Shown piece after piece: positions 24,476 to 38,623 of a stretch of DNA of 64,000 nucleotides. A program made the translations under genes and the position numbers. Numbering within the stretch: the first letter of the stretch is position 1; every line of letters begins with the position of its first letter. The notes beneath the pieces were generated by a model that was not told where the DNA came from, ran no database searches, and was given only the letters and a program-made list of their open reading frames with translations. The stretch covers positions 118,615,033 to 118,679,032 of the forward strand of contig NC_081841.1 in assembly GCF_963259705.1 (NCBI RefSeq), read 5' to 3'. This DNA comes from Myotis daubentonii. Taxonomy: Eukaryota; Chordata; Mammalia; Chiroptera; Vespertilionidae.

Positions 24476-25618
24476 TAAAACTCTTAAAATACACAATTAT
24501 ATTGCCGTGAAATGAATATGAACGTGTAAGAAGCAGTAGAAACACAAGTAAATAGAATCTAACTACATTTACTGCCGAGTTCAATTACCGAGATTACAGG
24601 TAGAAAGCTATGAAATGACGCGAATTCTGATAATATTAACGACACCGGACATTTTATGTGACGTTTTCACAAAAATGTCATTTCAAACAGGAAGAATTCC
24701 TGTTTATAGAACTCAGAACTTTTGTTCAAACTTAAATGAGGAGAATACGGTTAATGTTTACAATTGAGGGTGAATTGGCATGGCGTTATATGACTGAAAC
24801 AGTTTATATCCTGAAGGTTCTAGTATACACTTCTAAGGAAAACGTCAAATTGTGGTAAAACTCTTAAAATACACAATTATATTCCCAGAAAATGAATATG
24901 AACGTGTAAGAAGCAGTTGAAACACAATTAAATAGAATCTAACTACATTTAGTGCTGAGTTCAATTACTGACATTAGAGGTAGAAAGCTCTGAAATGAGG
25001 AGAATTCTGATAATATTAACAACTCCGGCTATTTTAAGTGGCGTTTTCACAAAAATGTCATTTCCAACAGGAAGAATTCCTGTTTATAGAGCTCAGAAGT
25101 TCTGTATAAAGCTTTCAAATGTGGAGTGTACTGTTTATGTTTAACATTGAGACTTAATTGGCGTGCCGTTTTTTGACAGAAACAGTTTACATCCTGAAGG
25201 TTCTAGTATACACTTCTAAGAAATATGTCAAATTGTGGTAAAACTCTTAAAATACACAATTATATTGCCGTGAAATGAATATGAACGTGTAAGAAGCAGT
25301 AGAAACACAAGTAAATAGAATCTAACTACATTTACTGCCGAGTTCAATTACCGAGATTACAGGTAGAAAGCTATGAAATGACGCGAATTCTGATAATATT
25401 AACGACACCGGACATTTTATGTGACGTTTTCACAAAAATGTCATTTCAAACAGGAAGAATTCCTGTTTATAGAACTCAGAACTTTTGTTCAAACTTAAAT
25501 GAGGAGAATACGGTTAATGTTTACAATTGAGGGTGAATTGGCATGGCGTTATATGACTGAAACTGTTTATATCCTGAAGGTTCTAGTAGTCACATCTAAG
25601 GAAAACGTCAAATTGTGG
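24476..25618. repeat. GCCGTG/CCCAGAAAA dimer and following GCCGTG monomer
   Basis: Monomers 24476 and 25239 are 380-bp GCCGTG types of the block-B kind: GTGACGTTTTC, TTCAAACTTAAATG (one G lost, destroying the HindIII site) and TTATATGACTG. Between them, 24856 has a CCCAGAAAA head with the rare AACACAATTAAAT and ATGAGGAG. The spacing 24476 to 25239 is 763 bp; 24856 and the following 25619 agree only in part. Confidence 0.85.
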
Positions 25619-28600
25619 TAAAACTCTTAAAATACACAATTATATTCCCAGAAAATGAATATGAACGTGTAAGAAGCAGTTGAAACACAAGTAAATAGAA
25701 TCTAACTACATTTAGTGCTGAGTTCAATTACTGACATTAGAGGTAGAAAGCTCTGAAATGACGAGAATTCTGATAATATTAACAACTCCCGCTATTTTAA
25801 GTGGCGTTTCCACAAAAATGTCATTTGAAACAGGAAGAATTCCTGTTTATAGAGCTCAGAAGTTGTGTATAAAGCTTTTAAATGAGGAGTCTACTGTTTA
25901 TGTTTAACATTGAGACTTAATTGGCCAGGCGTTTTTTGACTGAAACAGTTTATACTGTGAATGTTCTAGTATATACTTCTTAGGAAACTGTAAAAATGTG
26001 GTAAAACTCTTAAAATACACAATTATCTTTCAAGGAAATGATTATGAGCTTGTGAAAAACTGTTGAAACACGAGTAAATAGAATCTAAATAAGTTTAATG
26101 CCGAATTCAATTACCCAGATTACAAGTATAAAGCTCTGAAGTTTCGAGAATTCTGATAATATTAACAACACCGGGTATTTTATGTGGCGTTTTCACAAAA
26201 ATGTCATTTCAAACAGGAAGAATTCCTGTTTATAGAACTCAGAACTTGTGTTTAAAGCTTTTAAATGAGGAGAATACTGTTAATGTTTACAATTGAGGTT
26301 GAATAGGCGTGGCGTTTTTTGACTGAAACAGTTTATATCCTGAAGGTTCTAGTATATACTCCTAAGGAAAACGTCAAATTGTGGTAAAACTCTTAGAATA
26401 CACAATTGAATTCCCGGGAAATGAATATGAACGTGTAAGAAGCAGTTGAAACACAAGTAAATAGATTGTAACTACATTTAGTGCTGAGTTCAATTACTGA
26501 GATTAGAGGTAGAAAGCTGTGAAATGACGAGAATTCTGATAATATTAACTACTCCGGCTATTTTAAGTGGCATTTTCACAAAAATGTCATTTCAAACAGG
26601 AAGAATTCCTGTTTATAGAGCTCAGAAGTTGTGTATAAAGCTTTTAAATGAGGAGTCTACTATTTATGTTTAACATTGAGACAATTGGCCTGGCGTTTTT
26701 TGACTGAAACAGTTTATATCCTGAAGGTTCTAGAATATACTCCTAAGAAAAATGTCAAATAGTGGTAAAACTCTTAAAATACACAATTATATTCCAGGGA
26801 AATGAATATGAACTTGTAACAAACAGTTGAAACACGAGTAAATAGAGTCTAACTCCATTTAATGCCGAGTTCATTTACCTAGACTACAGGTAGAAAGCTC
26901 TGAAATGACGCGAATTCTGATAATATTAACAACTCCGGCTATTTTAAGTGGCGTTTTCACAAAAATGTCATTTCCAACAGGAAGAATTCCTGTTTATAGA
27001 GCTCAGAAGTTCTGTATAAAGCTTTCAAATGAGGAGTGTACTGTTTATGTTTAACATTGAGACATAATTGGCCAGGCGTTTTTTGACTGAAACAGTTTAT
27101 ACTGTGAATGTTCTAGTATATACTTCTTAGGAAACTGTAAAAATGTGGTAAAACTCTTAAAATACACAATTATCTTTCAAGGAAATGATTATGAACTTGT
27201 GAAAAACTGTTGAAACACGAGTAAATAGAATCTAACTAAATTTAATGCCCAATTCAATTACCGAGATTACAGGTAGAAAGCTCTGAAATGACGCGAATTC
27301 TGATAATATTAACTACTCCGGCTATTTTAAGTGGCGTTTTCACAAAAATGTCATTTCAAACAGGAAGAATTCCTGTTTATAGAGCTCAGAAGTTGTGTAT
27401 AAAGCTTTTAAATGAGGAGTCTACTATTTATGTTTAACATTGAGATTTAATTGGCCTGGCGTTTTTTGACTGAAACAGTTTATGTCCTGAAGGTTCTAGA
27501 ATATACTCCTAAGAAAAATATCAAATAGTGGTAAAACTCTTAAAATACACAATTATATTCCAGGGAAATGAATATGAACTTGTAACACACAGTTGAAACA
27601 CGAGTAAATAGAGTCTAACTCCATTGAATGCCGAGTTCATTTACCTAGACTACAGGTAGAAAGCTCTGAAATGACGCGAATTCTGATAATATTAACAACT
27701 CCGGCTATTTTAAGTGGCGTGTTCACAAAAATGTCATTTCCAACAGGAAGAATTCCTGTTTATAGAGCTCAGAAGTTCTGTATAAAGCTTTCAAATGAGG
27801 AGTGTACTGTTTATGTTTAACATAGAGACTTAATTGGCGTGCCGTTTTTTGACAGAAACAGTTTACATCCTGAAGGTTCTAGTATACACTTCTAAGAAAT
27901 ATGTCAAATTGTGGTAAAACTCTTAGAATACACAATTATATTCCCAGAAAATGAATATGAACGTGTAAGAAGCAGTTGAAGCACAAGTAAATAGAATGTA
28001 CCTACATTTAGTTCTGAGTTCAATTACTGACATTAGAGGTAGAAAGCTCTGAAATGACGAGAATTCTGATAATATTAACAACTCCCGCTATTTTAAGTGG
28101 CGTTTACACAAAAATGTCATTTCAAACAGGAAGAATTCCTGTTTATAGAGCTCAGAAGTTCTGTATAAAGCTTTCAAATGAGGAGTGTACTGTTTATGTT
28201 TAACATTGAGACTTAATTGGCGTGCCGTTTTTTGACAGAAACAGTTTACATCCTGAAGGTTCTAGTATACACTTCTAAGAAATATGTCAAATTGTGGTAA
28301 AACTCTTAAAATACACAATTATATTGCCGTGAAATGAATATGAACGTGTTAGAAGCAGTAGAAACACAAGTAAATAGAATCTAACTACATTTTCTGCCGA
28401 GTTCAATTACCGAGATTACAGGTAGAAAGCTATGAAATGACGCGAATTCTGATAATATTAACGACACCGGACATTTTATGTGACGTTTTCACAAAAATGT
28501 CATTTCAAACAGGAAGAATTCCTGTTTATAGAACTCAGAACTTTTGTTCAAACTTAAATGAGGAGAATACGGTTAATGGTTACAATTGAGGGTGAATTGG

Positions 28601-28677
28601 CATGGCGTTATATGACTGAAACAGTTTATATCCTGAAAGTTCTAGTATACACTTCTAAGGAAAACGTCAAATTGTGG
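25619..28677. repeat. HOR block B, copy 1 (8 monomers, 3,059 bp)
   Basis: Starts 25619, 26002, 26385, 26766, 27149, 27532, 27915 and 28298. Heads: CCCAGAAAA; CTTTC/GAGCTTG; GAATTCCCGGG; CCAGGG/AACAAAC; CTTTC; CCAGGG/AACACAC; CCCAGAAAA/AAGCAC; GCCGTG. The third monomer is 381 bp because its tail reads GAGACAATTGG (two bases shorter); the eighth is 380 bp and lacks the HindIII site. Two monomers carry perfect heat-shock-element matches (26723, 27489). Compared with block A, most monomer types are the same but the order and subtypes differ. Confidence 0.93.
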
Positions 28678-31600
28678 TAAAACTCTTAAAATACACAATT
28701 ATATTCCCAGAAAATGAATATGAACGTGTAAGAAGCAGTTGAAACACAAGTAAATAGAATCTAACTACATTTAGTGCTGAGTTCAATTACCGACATTAGA
28801 GGTAGAAAGCTCTGAAATGACGAGAATTCTGATAATATTAACAACTCCCGCTATTTTAAGTGGCGTTTCCACAAAAATGTCATTTCAAACAGGAAGAATT
28901 CCTGTTTATAGAGCTCAGAAGTTGTGTATAAAGCTTTTAAATGAGGAGTCTACTGTTTATGTTTAACATTGAGACTTAATTGGCCAGGCGTTTTTTGACT
29001 GAAACAGTTTATACTGTGAATGTTCTAGTATATACTTCTTAGGAAACTGTAAAAATGTGGTAAAACTCTTAAAATACACAATTATCTTTCAAGGAAATGA
29101 TTATGAGCTTGTGAAAAACTGTTGAAACACGAGTAAATAGAATCTAAATAAGTTTAATGCCGAATACAATTACCCAGATTACAAGTATAAAGCTCTGAAG
29201 TTTCGAGAATTCTGATAATATTAACAACACCGGGTATTTTATGTGGCGTTTTCACAAAAATGTCATTTCAAACAGGAAGAATTCCTGTTTATAGAACTCA
29301 GAACTTGTGTTTAAAGCTTTTAAATGAGGAGAATACTGTTAATGTTTACAATTGAGGTTCAATAGGCGTGGCGTTTTTTGACTGAAACAGTTTATATCCT
29401 GAAGGTTCTAGTATATACTCCTAAGGAAAACGTCAAATTGTGGTAAAACTCTTAGAATACACAATTGAATTCCCGGGAAATGAATATGAACGTGTAAGAA
29501 GAAGTTGAAACACAAGTAAATAGATTGTAACTACATTTAGTGCTGAGTTCAATTACTGAGATTAGAGGTAGAAAGCTGTGAAATGACGAGAATTCTGATA
29601 ATATTAACTACTCCGGCTATTTTAAGTGGCATTTTCACAAAAATGTCATTTCAAACAGGAAGAATTCCTGTTTATAGAGCTCAGAAGTTGTGTATAAAGC
29701 TTTTAAATGAGGAGTCTACTATTTATGTTTAACATTGAGACAATTGGCCTGGCGTTTTTTGACTGAAACAGTTTATATCCTGAAGGTTCTAGAATATACT
29801 CCTAAGAAAAATGTCAAATAGTGGTAAAACTCTTAAAATACACAATTATATTCCAGGGAAATGAATATGAACTTGTAACAAACAGTTGAAACACGAGTAA
29901 ATAGAGTCTAACTCCATTTAATGCCGAGTTCATTTACCTAGACTACAGGTAGAAAGCTCTGAAATGACGCGAATTCTGATAATATTAACAACTCCGGCTA
30001 TTTTAAGTGGCGTTTTCACAAAAATGTCATTTCCAACAGGAAGAATTCCTGTTTATAGAGCTCAGAAGTTCTGTATAAAGCTTTCAAATGAGGAGTGTAC
30101 TGTTTATGTTTAACATTGAGACATAATTGGCCAGGCGTTTTTTGACTGAAACAGTTTATACTGTGAATGTTCTAGTATATACTTCTTAGGAAACTGGAAA
30201 AATGTGGTAAAACTCTTAAAATACACAATTATCTTTCAAGGAAATGATTATGAACTTGTGAAAAACTGTTGAAACACGAGTAAATAGAATCTAACTAAAT
30301 TTAATGCCCAATTCAATTACCGAGATTACAGGTAGAAAGCTCTGAAATGACGCGAATTCCGATAATATTAACTACTCCGGCTATTTTAAGTGGCGTTTTC
30401 ACAAAAATGTCATTTCAAACAGGAAGAATTCCTGTTTATAGAGCTCAGAAGTTGTGTATAAAGCTTTTAAATGAGGAGTCTACTATTTATGTTTAACATT
30501 GAGACTTAATTGGCCTGGCGTTTTTTGACTGAAACAGTTTATGTCCTGAAGGTTCTAGAATATACTCCTAAGAAAAATGTCAAATAGTGGTAAAACTCTT
30601 AAAATACACAATTATATTCCAGGGAAATGAATATGAACTTGTAACACACAGTTGAAACACGAGTAAATAGAGTCTAACTCCATTGAATGCCGTGTTCATT
30701 TACCTAGACTACAGGTAGAAAGCTCTGAAATGACGCGAATTCTGATAATATTAACAACTCCGGCTATTTTAAGTGGCGTGTTCACAAAAATGTCATTTCA
30801 AACAGGAAGAATTCCTGTTTATAGAGCTCAGAAGTTCTGTATAAAGCTTTCAAATGAGGAGTGTACTGTTTATGTTTAACATAGAGACTTAATTGGCGTG
30901 CCGTTTTTTGACAGAAACAGTTTACATACTGAAGGTTCTAGTATACACTTCTAAGAAATATGTCAAATTGTGGTAAAACTCTTAGAATACACAATTATAT
31001 TCCCAGAAAATGAATATGAACGTGTAAGAAGCAGTTGAAGCACAAGTAAATAGAATGTACCTACATTTAGTGCTGAGTTCAATTACTGACATTAGAGGTA
31101 GAAAGCTCTGAAATGACGAGAATTCTGATAATATTAACAACTCCCGCTATTTTAAGTGGCGTTTACACAAAAATGTCATTTCAAACAGGAAGAATTCCTG
31201 TTTATAGAGCTCAGAAGTTCTGTATAAAGCTTTCAAATGAGGAGTGTACTGTTTATGTTTAACATTGAGACTTAATTGGCGTGCCGTTTTTTGACAGAAA
31301 CAGTTTACATCCTGAAGGTTCTAGTATACACTTATAAGAAATATGTCAAATTGTGGTAAAACTCTTAAAATACACAATTATATTGCCGTGAAATGAATAT
31401 GAACGTGCAAGAAGCAGTAGAAACACAAGTAAATAGAATCTAACTACATTTACTGCCGAGTTCAATTACCGAGATTACAGGTAGAAAGCTATGAAATGAC
31501 GCGAATTCTGATAATATTAACGACACCGGACATTTTATGTGACGTTTTCACAAAAATGTCATTTCAAACAGGAAGAATTCCTGTTTATAGAACTCAGAAC

Positions 31601-31736
31601 TTTTGTTCAAACTTAAATGAGGAGAATACGGTTAATGTTTACAATTGAGGGTGAATTGGCATGGCGTTATATGACTGAAACAGTTTATATTCTGAAGGTT
31701 CTAGTATACACTTCTAAGGAAAACGTCAAATTGTGG
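28678..31736. repeat. HOR block B, copy 2 (8 monomers, 3,059 bp)
   Basis: Same eight types in order, starts 28678, 29061, 29444, 29825, 30208, 30591, 30974 and 31357. I saw roughly a dozen single-base differences from copy 1, such as GCCGTGTTC for GCCGAGTTC, GTGCAAG for GTGTTAG and CTTATAAG for CTTCTAAG, so B copies are more diverged than A copies. Confidence 0.93.
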
Positions 31737-34411
31737 TAAAACTCTTAAAATACACAATTATATTCCCAGAAAATGAATATGAACGTGTAAGAAGCAGTTG
31801 AAACACAAGTAAATAGAATCTAACTACATTTAGTGCTGAGTTCAATTACTGACATTAGAGGTAGAAGGCTCTGAAATGACGAGAATTCTGATAATATTAA
31901 CAACTCCCGCTATTTTAAGTGGCGTTTCCACAAAAATGTCATTTCAAACAGGAAGAATTCCTGTTTATAGAGCTCAGAAGTTGTGTATAAAGCTTTTAAA
32001 TGAGGAGTCTACTGTTTATGTTTAACATTGAGACTTAATTGGCCAGGCGTTTTTTGACTGAAACAGTTTATACTGTGAATGTTCTAGTATATACTTCTTA
32101 GGAAACTGTAAAAATGTGGTAAAACTCTTAAAATACACAATTATCTTTCAAGGAAATGATTATGAGCTTGTGAAAAACTGTTGAAACACGAGTAAATAGA
32201 ATCTAAATAAGTTTAATGCCGAATTCAATTACCCAGATTACAAGTATAAAGCTCTGAAGTTTCGAGAATTCTGATAATATTAACAACACCGGGTATTTTA
32301 TGTGGCGTTTTCACAAAAATGTATTTCAAACAGGAAGAATTCCTGTTTATAGAACTCAGAACTTGTGTTTAAAGCTTTTAAATGAGGAGAATACTGTTAA
32401 TGTTTACAATTGAGGTTGAATAGGCGTGGCGTTTTTTGACTGAAACAGTTTATATCCTGAAGGTTCTAGTATATACTCCTAAGGAAAACGTCAAATTGTG
32501 GTAAAACTCTTAGAATACACAATTGAATTCCCGGGAAATGAATATGAACGTGTAAGAAGCAGTTGAAACACAAGTAAATAGATTGTAACTACATTTAGTG
32601 CTGAGTTCAATTACTGAGATTAGAGGTAGAAAGCTGTGAAATGACGAGAATTCTGATAATATTAACTACTCCGGCTATTTTAAGTGGCATTTTCACAAAA
32701 ATGTCATTTCAAACAGGAAGAATTCCTGTTTATAGAGCTCAGAAGTTGTGTATAAAGCTTTTAAATGAGGAGTCTACTATTTATGTTTAACATTGAGACA
32801 ATTGGCCTGGCGTTTTTTGACTGAAACAGTTTATATCCTGAAGGTTCTAGAATATACTCCTAAGAAAAATGTCAAATAGTGGTAAAACTCTTAAAATACA
32901 CAATTATATTCCAGGGAAATGAATATGAACTTGTAACAAACAGTTGAAACATGAGTAAATAGAGTCTAACTCCATTTAATGCCGAGTTCATTTACCTAGA
33001 CTACAGGTAGAAAGCTCTGAAATGACGCGAATTCTGATAATATTAACAACTCCGGCTAATTTAAGTGGCGTTTTCACAAAAATGTCATTTCCAACAGGAA
33101 GAATTCCTGTTTATTGAGCTCAGAAGTTCTGTATAAAGCTTTCAAATGAGGAGTGTACTGTTTATGTTTAACATTGAGACATAATTGGCCAGGCGTTTTT
33201 TGATTGAAACAGTTTATACTGTGAATGTTCTAGTATATACTTCTTAGGAAACTGGAAAAATGTGGTAAAACTCTTAAAATACACAATTATCTTTCAAGGA
33301 AATGATTATGAACTAGTGAAAAACTGTTGAAACACGAGTAAATAGAATCTAACTAAATTTAATGCCCAATTCAATTACCGAGATTACAGGTAGAAAGCTC
33401 TGAAATGACGCGAATTCTGATAGTATTAACTACTCCGGCTATTTTAAGTGGCGTTTTCACAAAAATGTCATTTCAAACAGGAAGAATTCCTGTTTATAGA
33501 GCTCAGAAGTTGTGTATAAAGCTTTTAAATGAGGAGTCTACTATTTATGTTTAACATTGAGACTTAATTGGCCTGGCGTTTTTTGACTGAAACAGTTTAT
33601 GTCCTGAAGGTTCTAGAATATACTCCTAAGAAAAATGTCAAATAGTGGTAAAACTCTTAAAATACACAATTATATTCCAGGGAAATGAATATGAACTTGT
33701 AACACACAGTTGAAACACGAGTAAATAGAGTCTAACTCCATTGAATGCCGAGTTCATTTACCTAGACTACAGGTAGAAAGCTCTGAAATGACGCGAATTC
33801 TGATAATATTAACAACTCCGGCTATTTTAAGTGGCGTTTTCACAAAAATGTCATTTCCAACAGGAAGAATTCCTGTTTATAGAGCTCAGAAGTTCTGTAT
33901 AAAGCTTTCAAATGAGGAGTGTACTGTTTATGTTTAACATTGAGACTTAATTGGCGTGCCGTTTTTTGACAGAAACAGTTTACATCCTGAAGGTTCTAGT
34001 ATACACTTCTAAGAAATATGTCAAATTGTGGTAAAACTCTTAAAATACACAATTATATTGCCGTGAAATGAATATGAACGTGTAAGAAGCAGTAGAAACA
34101 CAAGTAAATAGAATCTAACTACATTTACTGCCGAGTTCAATTACCGAGATTACAGGTAGAAAGCTATGAAATGACGCGAATTCTGATAATATTAACGACA
34201 CCGGACATTTTATGTGACGTTTTCACAAAAATGTCATTTCAAACAGGAAGAATTCCTGTTTATAGAACTCAGAACTTTTGTTCAAACTTAAATGAGGAGA
34301 ATACGGTTAATGTTTACAATTGAGGGTGAATTGGCATGGCGTTATATGACTGAAACAGTTTATATCCTGAAGGTTCTAGTATACACTTCTAAGGAAAACG
34401 TCAAATTGTGG
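31737..34411. repeat. HOR block B, copy 3, one monomer short (7 monomers, 2,675 bp)
   Basis: Starts 31737, 32120, 32502, 32883, 33266, 33649 and 34032. The AAGCAC-type monomer (position 7) is missing: monomer 33649 has the position-6 head but a tail with ACATTGAGAC like position 7, so position 7 was lost by fusion inside a monomer. A 1-bp deletion (AATGTATTTC for AATGTCATTTC, about 32322) makes monomer 32120 one base shorter. Confidence 0.9.
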
Positions 34412-36326
34412 TAAAACTCTTAAAATACACAATTATATTCCCAGAAAATGAATATGAACGTGTAAGAAGCAGTTGAAACACAATTAAATAGAATCTAACT
34501 ACATTTAGTGCTGAGTTCAATTACTGACATTAGAGGTAGAAAGCTCTGAAATGAGGAGACTTCTGATAATATTAACAACTCCCGCTATTTTAAGTGGCGT
34601 TTCCACAAAAATGTCATTTCAAACAGGAAGAATTCCTGTTTATAGAGCTCAGAAGTTGTGTATAAAGCTTTTAAATGAGGAGTCTACTGTTTATGTTTAA
34701 CATTGAGACTTAATTGGCCAGGCGTTTTTTGACTGAAACAGTTTATACTGTGAATGTTCTAGTATATACTTCTTAGGAAACTGTAAAAATGTGGTAAAAC
34801 TCTTAAAATACACAATTATCTTTCAAGGAAATGATTATGAACTTGTGAAAAACTGTTGAAACACGAGTAAATATAATCTAAATAAGTTTAACGCCGAATT
34901 CAATTACCCAGATTACAAGTATAAAGCTCTGAAGTTTCGAGAATTCTGATAATATTAACAACACCGGGTATTTTATGTGGCGTTTTCACAAAAATGTCAT
35001 TTCAAACAGGAAGAATTCCTGTTTATAGAACTCAGAACTTGTGTTTAAAGCTTTTAAATGAGGAGAATACTGTTAATGTTTACAATTGAGGTTGAATAGG
35101 CGTGGCGTTTTTTGACTGAAACAGTTTATATCCTGAAGGTTCTAGTATATACTACTAAGGAAAACGTCAAATTGTGGTAAAACTCTTAGAATACACAATT
35201 GAATTCCCGGGAAATGAATATGAACGTGTAAGAAGCAGTTGAAACACAAGTAAATAGATTGTAACTACATTTAGTGCTGAGTTCAATTACTGAGATTAGA
35301 GGTAGAAAGCTGTGAAATGACGAGAATTCTGATAATATTAACAACTCCGGCTATTTTAAGTGGCGTTTTCACAAAAATGTCATTTCCAACAGGAAGAATT
35401 CCTGTTTATAGAGCTCAGAAGTTCTGTATAAAGCTTTCAAATGAGGAGTGTACTGTTTATGTTTAACATTGAGACATAATTGGCCAGGCGTTTTTTGACT
35501 GAAACAGTTTATACTGTGATTGTTCTAGTATATACTTCTTAGGAAACTGGAAAAATGTGGTAAAACTCTTAAAATACACAATTATCTTTCAAGGAAATGA
35601 TTATGAACTTGTGAAAAACTGTTGAAACACGAGTAAATAGAATCTAACTAAATTTAATGCCCAATTCAATTACCGAGATTACAGGTAGAAAGCTCTGAAA
35701 TGACGCGAATTCTGATAATATTAACTACTCCGGCTATTTTAAGTGGCGTTTTCACAAAAATGTCATTTCAAACAGGAAGAATTCCTGTTTATAGAGCTCA
35801 GAAGTTGTGTATAAAGCTTTTAAATGAGGAGTCTACTATTTATGTTTAACATTGAGACTTAATTGGCCTGGCGTTTTTTCACTGAAACAGTTTATGTCCT
35901 GAAGGTTCTAGAATATACTCCTAAGAAAAATGTCAAATAGTGGTAAAACTCTTAAAATACACAATTATATTCCAGGGAAATGAATATGAACTTGTAACAC
36001 ACAGTTGAAACACGAGTAAATAGAGTCTAACTCCATTGAATGCCGAGTTCATTTACCTAGACTACAGGTAGAAAGCTCTGAAATGACGCGAATTCTGATA
36101 ATATTAACAACTCCGGCTATTTTAAGTGGCGTTTTCACAAAAATGTCATTTCCAACAGGAAGAATTCCTGTTTATAGAGCTCAGAAGTTCTGTATAAAGC
36201 TTTTAAATGAGGAGTCTACTATTTATGTTTAACATTGAGACTTAATTGGCCTGGCGTTTTTTGACTGAAACAGTTTATGTCCTGAAGGTTCTAGCATATA
36301 CTCCTAAGAAAAATGTCAAATAGTGG
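34412..36326. repeat. HOR block B, degraded copy 4 (5 monomers, 1,915 bp)
   Basis: Starts 34412, 34795, 35178, 35561 and 35944. Monomer 34412 carries AACACAATTAAAT and ATGAGGAG, otherwise seen only at 24856. Monomer 35178 is chimeric: GAATTCCCGGG head with GCTGTGAAATG, then AACAACTCC, TTCCAACAGG and a TACTGTG tail that belongs to the next monomer type, with the switch between about 35313 and 35341. Monomer 35944 has a mutated heat-shock-element match (CTAGCATA). Confidence 0.87.
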
Positions 36327-38623
36327 TAAAACTCTTAAAATACACAATTATATTCCAGGGAAATGAATATGAACTTGTAACACACAGTTGAAACACCAGT
36401 AAATAGAGTCTAACTCCATTGAATGCCGAGTTCATTTACCTAGACTACAGGTAGAAAGCTCTGAAATGACGCGAATTCTGATAATATTAACAACTCCGGC
36501 TACTTTAAGTGGTGTTTTCACAAAAATGTCATTTCCAACAGGAAGAATTCCTGTTTATAGAGCTCAGAAGTTCTGTATAAAGCTTTCAAATGAGGAGTGT
36601 ACTGTTTATGTTTAACATTGAGACTTAATTGGCGTGCCGTTTTTTGACAGAAACAGTTTACATCCTGAAGGTTCTAGTATACACTTCTAAGAAATATGTC
36701 AAATTGTGGTAAAACTCTTAGAATACACAATTATGTTCCCAGAAAATGAATATGAACGTGTAAGAAGCAGTTGAAACACAAGTAAATAGAATGTACCTAC
36801 ATTTAGTGCTGAGATCAATTACTGACATTAGAGGTAGAAAGCTCTGAAATGACGAGAATTCTGATAATATTAACAACTCCCGCTATTTTAAGTGGCGTTT
36901 CCATAAAAATGTCATTTCAAACAGGAAGAATTCCTGTTTATAGAGCTCAGAAGTTCTGTATAAAGCTTTCAAATGAGGAGTGTACTGTTTATGTTTAACA
37001 TTGAGACTTAATTGGCCTGGCGTTTTTTGACTGAAACAGTTTATATCCTGAAGGTTCTAGAATATACTCCTAAGAAAAATGTCAAATAGTGGTAAAACTC
37101 TTAAAATACACAATTATATTCCAGGGAAATGAATATGAACTTGTAACAAACAGTTGAAACACGAGTAAATAGAATCTAACTAAATTTAATGCCCAGTTCA
37201 ATTACCGAGATTACAGGTAGAAAGCTCTGAAATGACGCGAATTCTGATAATATTAACAACTCCGGCTATTTTAAGTGGCGTTTTCACAAAAATGTCATTT
37301 CCAACAGGAAGAATTCCTGTTTATAGAGCTCAGAAGTTCTGTATAAAGCTTTCAAATGAGGAGTGTACTGTTTATGTTTAACATTGAGACTTAATTGGCG
37401 TGCCGTTTTTTGACAGAAACAGTTTACATCCTGAAGGTTCTAGTATACACTTCTAAGAAATATGTCAAATTGTGGTAAAACTCTTAGAATACACAATTAT
37501 ATTCCCAGAAAATGAATATGAACGTGTAAGAAGCAGTTGAAACACAAGTAAATAGAATGTACCTACATTTAGTGCTGAGTTCAATTACTGAGATTAGAGG
37601 TAGAAAGCTCTGAAATGACGAGAATTCTGATAATATTAACAACTCCCGCTATTTTAAGTGGCGTTTCCACAAAAATGTCATTTCAAACAGGAAGAATTCC
37701 TGTTTATAGAGCTCAGAAGTTGTGTATAAAGCTTTTAAATGAGGAGTCTACTATTTATGTTTAACATTGAGACTTAATTGGCCAGGCGTTTTTTGACTGA
37801 AACAGTTTATATCCTGAAGGTTCTAGAATATACTCCTAAGAAAAATGTCAAATAGTGGTAAAACTCTTAAAAATACACAATTATATTCCAGTTAAATGAA
37901 TATGAACTTGTAACAAACAGTTGAAACACGAGTAAATAGAATCTAACTAAATTTAATGCCCAGTTCAATTACCGAGATTACAGGTAGAAAGCTCTGAAAT
38001 GACGAGAATTCTGATAATATTAACAACTCCCGCTATTTTAAGTGGCGTTTTCACAAAAATGTCATTTCCAATAGGAAGAATTCCTGTTTATAGAGCTCAG
38101 AAGTTCTGTATAAAGCTTTCAAATGAGGAGTGTACTGTTTATGTTTAACATTGAGACTTAATTGGCGTGCCGTTTTTTGACAGAAACAGTTTACATCCTG
38201 AAGGTTCTAGTATACACTTCTAAGAAATATGTCAAATTGTGGTAAAACTCTTAGAATACACAATTATATTCCCAGAAAATGAATATGAACGTGTAAGAAG
38301 CAGTAGAAACACAAGTAAATAGAATGTACCTACATTTAGTGCTGAGTTCAATTACTGACATTAGAGGTAGAAAGCTCTGAAATGACGAGAATTCTGATAA
38401 TATTAACAACTCCCGCTATTTTAAGTGGCGTTTCCACAAAAATGTCATTTCAAACATGAAGAATTCCTGTTTATAGAGCTCAGAAGTTCTGTATAAAGCT
38501 TTCAAATGAGGAGTGTACTGTTTATGTTTAACATTGAGACATAATTGGCCAGGCGTTTTTTGACTGAAACAGTTTATACTGTGAATGTTCTAGTATATAC
38601 TTCTTAGGAAACTAAAAATGTGG
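36327..38623. repeat. Block B to C junction and first partial C unit (6 monomers, 2,297 bp)
   Basis: Monomer 36327 still has a B-type CCAGGG head (GAGTCTAACTCCATTGAATG); from 36710 the monomers match C positions 3-7 (36710 TTATGTTCCC; 37093 CCAGGG; 37476 TTATATTCCC; 37859 with the extra A of CTTAAAAATAC; 38243 CAGTAGAAAC with CATGAAG). The unit lacks the CTTTC monomer that opens later C units. Confidence 0.87.
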
